From Nocardia sp. BSTN01 (GTDB taxonomy: Bacteria > Actinomycetota > Actinomycetes > Mycobacteriales > Mycobacteriaceae): a DNA stretch of 64,000 nt. Below are positions 60,201 through 64,000 of the stretch, one piece after another (the stretch's first letter is position 1; every line of letters begins with the position of its first letter). Under the pieces are notes generated by a model. That model ran no database searches. It was given only the letters and a program-made list of their open reading frames with translations, and was not told the DNA's origin. The DNA lies in the NCBI RefSeq assembly GCF_015354405.1, contig NZ_JADKYP010000001.1, positions 124,001 to 188,000 on the forward strand, written 5' to 3'. A program made the translations under genes and the position numbers.

Positions 60201-60709
60201 GTGTCACCGCCGACGAGTTGCGGGTAGCGCTGCGGGATCTGCTTCCCGCCCACATGATCCCGGACCTGATCGAGATCGTGACCGAGATCCCGCTGACTCC
60301 CAACGGGAAACTGGACCGGGCCGCGATCCGGCGGCTGGTCGAGGCCGGCGCCCCCGATGCCGGCGCGGCCGCGGTGGCGCCCGCGAACGAGATCGAGGCG
60401 GCGCTGGCCTATATCGCGGCGCAGATCCTCGGTGTCGAGACCGTCGGTGTGGACACCGATTTCTTCGAGATCGGCGGCAACTCGATCCTGGCCACCACGT
60501 TCACCGCCAAGGTGCGCGGACTGCTCGCGGTAGAGAAATTCGGTGTCACCGCGGTCTTCGGCGGACGGACCGTGCGCCGCATCGCCGCACAACTGCAGGC
60601 CGACGAGACCACCCCCGGCCGCTTGGCGCAGGTGTCGCGGATCCTGCTGGAACTGGCCGAAGTGCCCGTGCCCCAGCCGGATTCGGCACTCGCCCCGGCG
60701 GGGAACTGA
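57260..60709 (+). CDS. Siderophore NRPS, ArCP-Cy-A-PCP (MbtB-like)
   Basis: An 1149-residue synthetase. It opens with an aryl-carrier domain (S35 in LGMHSMKLMRLA), then a heterocyclization domain (about 90-520) with the DxxxxD motif DMLAGD (D224, D229), an adenylation domain (about 540-1010; LFTSGSTGEPKG, A10 PNGKLDRAAIRR) and a carrier (S1075 in IGGNSILAT). This is the layout of MbtB: an aryl acid, probably salicylate, is joined to Ser/Thr (or Cys) and cyclised to an oxazoline (or thiazoline). The pocket by eye (D-L-F-N-V-G-L-I-H) resembles that of Cy-linked Cys/Ser/Thr modules and does not settle which. No terminal thioesterase is present, although M. tuberculosis MbtB has one. The aryl-acid synthase and ligase are not in the window. 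GAGGAG precedes the ATG, and an iron box lies upstream. Confidence 0.9.
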   Translation: MLGKADVRDIVAAELGIRPESIGYDDDLVGLGMHSMKLMRLAGRWRKQGHEVRSSELALAPTISAWAELLGATPEPAPAAATAEAGAVFADGEEFPLATMQHAYWVGRRQDQRLGGVAAHLYVEFDGRGLDAERMGRAVERLVRRHPQLRVQFTDAGTQRVLPEPLLPVFSVEDLRAAADPDTELERLRQDKSHQRMDVEAGQVIDITLTLLPGGAHRVHVDVDMLAGDALSYRRILDDLAALYDSDADPADTVGYTFREYLDARARHAPDNSAAQAWWEQRLADLPDIPSLPVLAEDERADPSRSIRLHHWFEPEAKAGFDKLAHSHGVTPAVALATVFAEAIARWSARQRFLLNVPLFDREPLHDDIDRVVGDFTNSVLVDVDAHAPESMVARAKRLQRELHTCAVHSGYEGLDVLRDLGRLRGGPVTPSVVFTSGLDLGELFSERVTTLFGEPVWILSQGPQVDLDAQVAELGGGLLVNWDVRRDAMPEGVVTAMFAEFRRLLLALAEPDADWNAPLSIELPAQQRAVRERVNDTFTDWQARTLHGDFFDRARRKPEPEALRWRGGACDYGDLADQALAVAAALTDAGVRPGDTVAVVIPKGHRQIPAVLGVLAAGAAYVPIGTGQPPARRDRILARAGARVALTDAALELPADVTAIDLTTALAGRRLERAYASDPDAVAYVLFTSGSTGEPKGVEVSHRAAANTIDALGAYFGLDASVRLLGLSSLEFDLSVFDIFAPLALGGALVCVDAEIERDAQAWARLIAEDEVSVLNCAPGLIGMLLDSADAAALRTLRVVVTGGDRVDAELAHRLRAAVPDLRFAGLGGATEAAIHSTVCEVTDDFPADRATVPYGTPLANVAMRVVNERGEDCPDWVVGELWIGGTSVADGYRGDPERTAQRFVEYGGLRWYRTGDLARYLPDGTVDFLGRADHQVKIRGYRVELGEVETALTTLPSVQQAVALVTGSGRLAAAVRAGSVTADELRVALRDLLPAHMIPDLIEIVTEIPLTPNGKLDRAAIRRLVEAGAPDAGAAAVAPANEIEAALAYIAAQILGVETVGVDTDFFEIGGNSILATTFTAKVRGLLAVEKFGVTAVFGGRTVRRIAAQLQADETTPGRLAQVSRILLELAEVPVPQPDSALAPAGN

Positions 60710-60759
60710 CCGCAGCACCGGGCACCCGAGTTTTCGTTGTAGACAGATTGGTTCGTCAG

Positions 60760-63700
60760 ATGCGTTCGCTGGAAGACCTGCAGGTAGCGATGGCGGCTCG
60801 GCTCGCCGAGGAAGGTTTGGCCACCGCCGCGGCCGTGCCGGCACGCCGGAATCCGCAGCGGGCGCCGTTGTCGTTCGGGCAGCGTTACGTGTGGGCGCAT
60901 CAGCAGATTTCGCCCGGCAGCTCCGCCTACAACCTGTGCCTGGCGCTGACCTTCGAGAGCGCGGTGGACGCCGAGCCGATCGATGTGGGGGCACTGCGTG
61001 CGGCCTTCGCCGCGCTCGTCGAGCGGCACGAGGTGCTGCGCACCACCTATCACACCGATGAGGACGGTGAGCCCTATCAGCGGATCCACGCCGACCTGCC
61101 GCCCCGGCTGGTGGAGGAGGACCTGTCCGGTCTCGCCGCGGAGCAGGCCCGGCGGCGGCTGCGCGAGCTGACCGAGGCCGCGGCCCGCGAAAGCTTCGAT
61201 CTGACCGCGGAATCCTCGTTGCGCGTGACCTTCGTCCGGATGTCCGCCACCGAACTGGTCGCGGTGGTGGTGATTCAGCACATCGCGTGGGACGGGATGA
61301 CGCTGCCCGCCCTCTCCCGGGATGTGGAGACCTTCTATCGGCAGGCACTGACCGGCCCGGTCACGGTGGAGCCGCTGCGGTTGCAGGTCGCCGATTTCGC
61401 CGAATGGGAGGCCGACCGGTTCGCCGCCGACGACCATGCCGAGGATATCCGTTTCTGGCAGAGCCGCTTCGACGGGGAACTTCCGGAGCTGCAATTGCCC
61501 TACGATCGCCGCCCCGTGGCGGCCACCGAGCGCGGTGCCCGCCGTGATCGCCCGCTGAGCGCGGCCGCCGACACCGCGCTGCGCCGCCTCACCGCCGAGC
61601 TGCGCACCACCCCGTTCTCGGTATTCCTCGCCGCCTACTACGTCGCGCTGCGCGAGATGACCGGGCGCGGCGACATGGTCATCGGCACCACCGTGGCCAA
61701 CCGCGAAGAGTCCGGGATGGAGCTGCTGATCGGCAATCTCAGCAATATGCTCCCGCTACACATCGCCGGCCGTGACGATCAGCGCTTCGCCGACCTGGTC
61801 GAACAGGTGCGCGGCGTGATCACCGACGCGTTCGGGCACAAGCATTTCCCGCAGGAAGGCATCGTCCGCGCGGTGAACGCCGCGACCGGCAACGTCGGCT
61901 CGAACCTGTTCGACACGATGGTGCTGTTCCTGCACCAGAAGATCGACGGTCCCCAGCTGCCGGGCGTCACCACCAGCTGGGAGCTGATGGACAACGGCGC
62001 CGCCCTGCTGCCGCTGGTGGTGGAGACATTCATGCACGGTGATCGGACCGACGTCCAGATCACCTATCGCACCGACCTTTTCGACGCCGTTACGATCGAT
62101 CGCCTGCACGAGTACATCGACCTGGTGCTCGCCGCCGCGGCCGCCGACCGGCGGGTATCGGAGCTGGCCACGCTGTCGGCGACCGATCGCGCGGCGCTGG
62201 CGCAGTGGTCGCACGGCGCCGCGGTACCGATCGAGGCGGAGACCGCCGACGCGATGATCCGCGCCTCCGCGCGCACCTACCCGGACCGCACGGCCGTGGT
62301 GTTCGGCGATATCGAACTGAGCTACCGCGAATTCGATACCCGGGTGAACCGGCTCGCGCGACTGCTGCTGGAAGACGGGGTGCGGCCCGGCGATCGCGTC
62401 GGTGTCTACGCCGAACGCAGTGAACGGCTGCCGATCGCTTTCGCTGCGGTGCTGCGCGTCGGCGCGGTGTATTTCCCGATCGACCCCAGCTACCCGATCG
62501 ACCGCATCGAGTACATGCTCGGCGATGCCGAACCGGCGTTGCTGCTGACATCAGCGGACAAGGCGCTGAGCGTCGAAACCCGCGTTACCACAATCGATCT
62601 CACCGACCAGCAGGTGAACGAACGCCTGTCCGCACTCGACGGCTCGGAGCTGTCGCCGACCGCACTGCCGCGACCCCTGCATCCGCTCGATCCCGCCTAT
62701 CTGCTCTACACCTCCGGCACCACCGGCCGCCCCAAAGGTGTCGTGATCCACCACCGCGGCATCGCCAACCATGTGCAGTGGATGCGCGACTATCTCGGCT
62801 TCGGCGAGGAGCGCATCCTGCAGAAGGCGCCGATCGGCTTCGACGTCTCGGTCTTCGAACTGGTGAACGCGCTGTGCACCGGATCGGCGACGGTGCTGCC
62901 GCCGCCGCAGTGGTGGCAGGCCGATGTGGAGGCGCTCGCCGGGATCATCCACCGGCATCGCATCACACAGATCTCGTTGGTGCCCAGTGTGGTTCGCGCC
63001 TTCATCGACGCCGGACCGGACCCGGCTCGGCTGCAGTCCATGCGTTACGTCTACCTGGGTGGCGAGGCGGTACCCCCGGCGCTGGTCGAGGAATCGAGCC
63101 GGTTCTTCGGCGGCACGGTCCTCGGCCTCTACGGCCCCACCGAGGGCTCGATGGACCTCATGCACGAGGACTTCGCCGGACGAACGAACACCGAAGCTGC
63201 CGCCGGCACTGCGCTCGAACCGGCGCTCATCGGCCTGCCCGAATGGAATTCGTCGGTCTACGTGCTGGACGAGCGGTTGCGGCAGGTCCCGCCCGGCGTG
63301 ATCGGTGAGCTCTACCTCGGTGGCGTGCAGCTCGCGCAGGGCTACCACCGGCGCCCCGATCTGACCGCCGGAGCCTTCGTGGCGTGCCCGTTCGCCGGTG
63401 AGCCCGGTGCCCGGATGTATCGCACCGGCGATATCGTGCGCTGGAATTCCCACGGCCGCATGGAATATCTGGGGCGGGTCGACGATCAGGTCAAGGTGCG
63501 CGGGCATCGCATCGAACTCGGTGAGATCGGCACCGTGCTGCGCCGCGTACCCGGAATCGCCTCCGCCGTGGCGATCACCGTGCCGCAGGGTGCGCAGAGC
63601 CACGACCTGGCACTGGTGGCCTACTATGTGCCCGAAGCGAATTCGGAATTCGCCACCGGCGGCGACGCCGAGAACACCGAGCGCATCAAAGCCGCACTGG

Positions 63701-64000
63701 CACAACGCCTGCCGGAATACATGATCCCCACGGCACTGGTGAAACTGGCGGCACTGCCGCTGACCGCCAACGGCAAACTCGACCGCCGGGCACTGCCGCA
63801 GCCGGATCTCGGCGGCAGCACCGGCCACGGCCGGGAACTGCGTGCGGGCGCAGAAGCCGCGGTCGCGGAGGTGGTGCGCGCGGTGCTGCACCTCGGCGAT
63901 ACCACCGCGTTGGCCGCCGACGACGATTTCCTGGCCCTCGGCGGCGATTCCATCAGCGCGATCCGGATGGCGTCGGCGTTGAAGAAGTACGGATTGCTGA
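60760..64000 (+). CDS. Siderophore NRPS, C-A-PCP-(continues), 3' truncated by window
   Basis: The first 1080 residues of a synthetase that runs off the right edge. Short N-terminal helix (about 1-30), condensation domain (about 35-480) with QHIAWDG (the catalytic His is kept, the first His is Gln), adenylation domain (about 490-990; LYTSGTTGRPKG, YGPTEGS, YRTGDIVRW, A10 LTANGKLDRRALP) and a carrier with S1064 in LGGDSISAIRM. The pocket by eye is D-V-F-S-Y-G-L-M-D; I cannot assign it. It begins 50 bases after the MbtB-like gene in the same direction, so it probably extends the aryl-capped chain. No strong ribosome binding site is seen before the ATG 60760; the end and further domains are unknown. 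Confidence 0.9.
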   Translation, partial: MRSLEDLQVAMAARLAEEGLATAAAVPARRNPQRAPLSFGQRYVWAHQQISPGSSAYNLCLALTFESAVDAEPIDVGALRAAFAALVERHEVLRTTYHTDEDGEPYQRIHADLPPRLVEEDLSGLAAEQARRRLRELTEAAARESFDLTAESSLRVTFVRMSATELVAVVVIQHIAWDGMTLPALSRDVETFYRQALTGPVTVEPLRLQVADFAEWEADRFAADDHAEDIRFWQSRFDGELPELQLPYDRRPVAATERGARRDRPLSAAADTALRRLTAELRTTPFSVFLAAYYVALREMTGRGDMVIGTTVANREESGMELLIGNLSNMLPLHIAGRDDQRFADLVEQVRGVITDAFGHKHFPQEGIVRAVNAATGNVGSNLFDTMVLFLHQKIDGPQLPGVTTSWELMDNGAALLPLVVETFMHGDRTDVQITYRTDLFDAVTIDRLHEYIDLVLAAAAADRRVSELATLSATDRAALAQWSHGAAVPIEAETADAMIRASARTYPDRTAVVFGDIELSYREFDTRVNRLARLLLEDGVRPGDRVGVYAERSERLPIAFAAVLRVGAVYFPIDPSYPIDRIEYMLGDAEPALLLTSADKALSVETRVTTIDLTDQQVNERLSALDGSELSPTALPRPLHPLDPAYLLYTSGTTGRPKGVVIHHRGIANHVQWMRDYLGFGEERILQKAPIGFDVSVFELVNALCTGSATVLPPPQWWQADVEALAGIIHRHRITQISLVPSVVRAFIDAGPDPARLQSMRYVYLGGEAVPPALVEESSRFFGGTVLGLYGPTEGSMDLMHEDFAGRTNTEAAAGTALEPALIGLPEWNSSVYVLDERLRQVPPGVIGELYLGGVQLAQGYHRRPDLTAGAFVACPFAGEPGARMYRTGDIVRWNSHGRMEYLGRVDDQVKVRGHRIELGEIGTVLRRVPGIASAVAITVPQGAQSHDLALVAYYVPEANSEFATGGDAENTERIKAALAQRLPEYMIPTALVKLAALPLTANGKLDRRALPQPDLGGSTGHGRELRAGAEAAVAEVVRAVLHLGDTTALAADDDFLALGGDSISAIRMASALKKYGLL

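Noticed and set aside
57704-61348. A very long open frame on the minus strand (over 1200 codons), antisense to the MbtB-like NRPS
   Set aside because: It has no recognisable domain, an Arg/Gly/Ala/Val/His-rich composition and lies opposite a complete NRPS. Long antisense frames are expected in high-GC DNA.

Overview
The window is high-GC actinobacterial DNA, most likely from a mycolic-acid-containing member of the Mycobacteriales such as Nocardia. The basis is two secreted antigen-85-type mycolyltransferases, an MTB12-family secreted antigen, mycobactin-type siderophore genes (an MbtG-like lysine hydroxylase, an MbtB-like NRPS, IrtAB-like transporters, IdeR-type iron boxes), frequent GTG/TTG starts and 4-base ATGA/GTGA gene overlaps. 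Genus assignment is inference.

Layout. 1-5926: 3' end of a large NRPS (A-PCP-E-like-C-A-PCP-TE) whose beginning lies outside the window. 6076-22093: a mixed region with a mycolyltransferase, an NRAMP metal transporter, a polysaccharide deacetylase, a MerR regulator, a Doc-toxin remnant, a three-gene Drr-type ABC exporter operon, an aldehyde-dehydrogenase-like protein that lacks its catalytic cysteine, a double-TetR fusion facing an enoyl-CoA hydratase, a lycopene cyclase, a second mycolyltransferase with two tandem secreted lipases, and a DUF4442 hotdog protein. 22195-27895: the S10 ribosomal protein operon (rpsJ to rpsQ) with a candidate promoter, a ~330-nt leader and a strong 3' hairpin. 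27946-38806: accessory genes, namely VapBC, a YdcF-like protein, an FAD monooxygenase, an acyltransferase, a DinB/maleylpyruvate-isomerase-like protein, a repeat-rich membrane protein, a CPBP protease, a pseudouridine synthase, a PadR/VOC divergent pair and an MTB12-family protein.

38885-64000: an iron-regulated siderophore locus that runs off the right edge. It encodes lysine N6-hydroxylase, a formyltransferase, a C-A-PCP NRPS, a lipoprotein substrate-binding protein, an unusual C-PCP protein with no adenylation domain, a C-A-PCP-E NRPS, two ABC half-transporters, a HigBA-type toxin-antitoxin pair, a separate siderophore-interacting reductase, an ArCP-Cy-A-PCP (MbtB-like) NRPS and the start of a further C-A-PCP NRPS. 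Five matches to the IdeR/DmdR iron-box consensus lie at its promoters. Inferred logic: hydroxylation plus formylation of lysine gives a formyl-hydroxamate building block; the MbtB-like protein makes an aryl-oxazoline (or thiazoline) cap; the IrtAB-like pair, lipoprotein and SIP reductase import the ferri-siderophore and release its iron. No aryl-acid synthase or ligase and no acyl-chain genes are visible here.

The most unusual signals are catalytic-motif losses: both His and the Glu-containing motif in the E domain of the first NRPS, the second His in two condensation domains of the siderophore locus, and the Cys of the aldehyde dehydrogenase. No tRNA, rRNA, CRISPR array, insertion sequence or attachment site was recognised.
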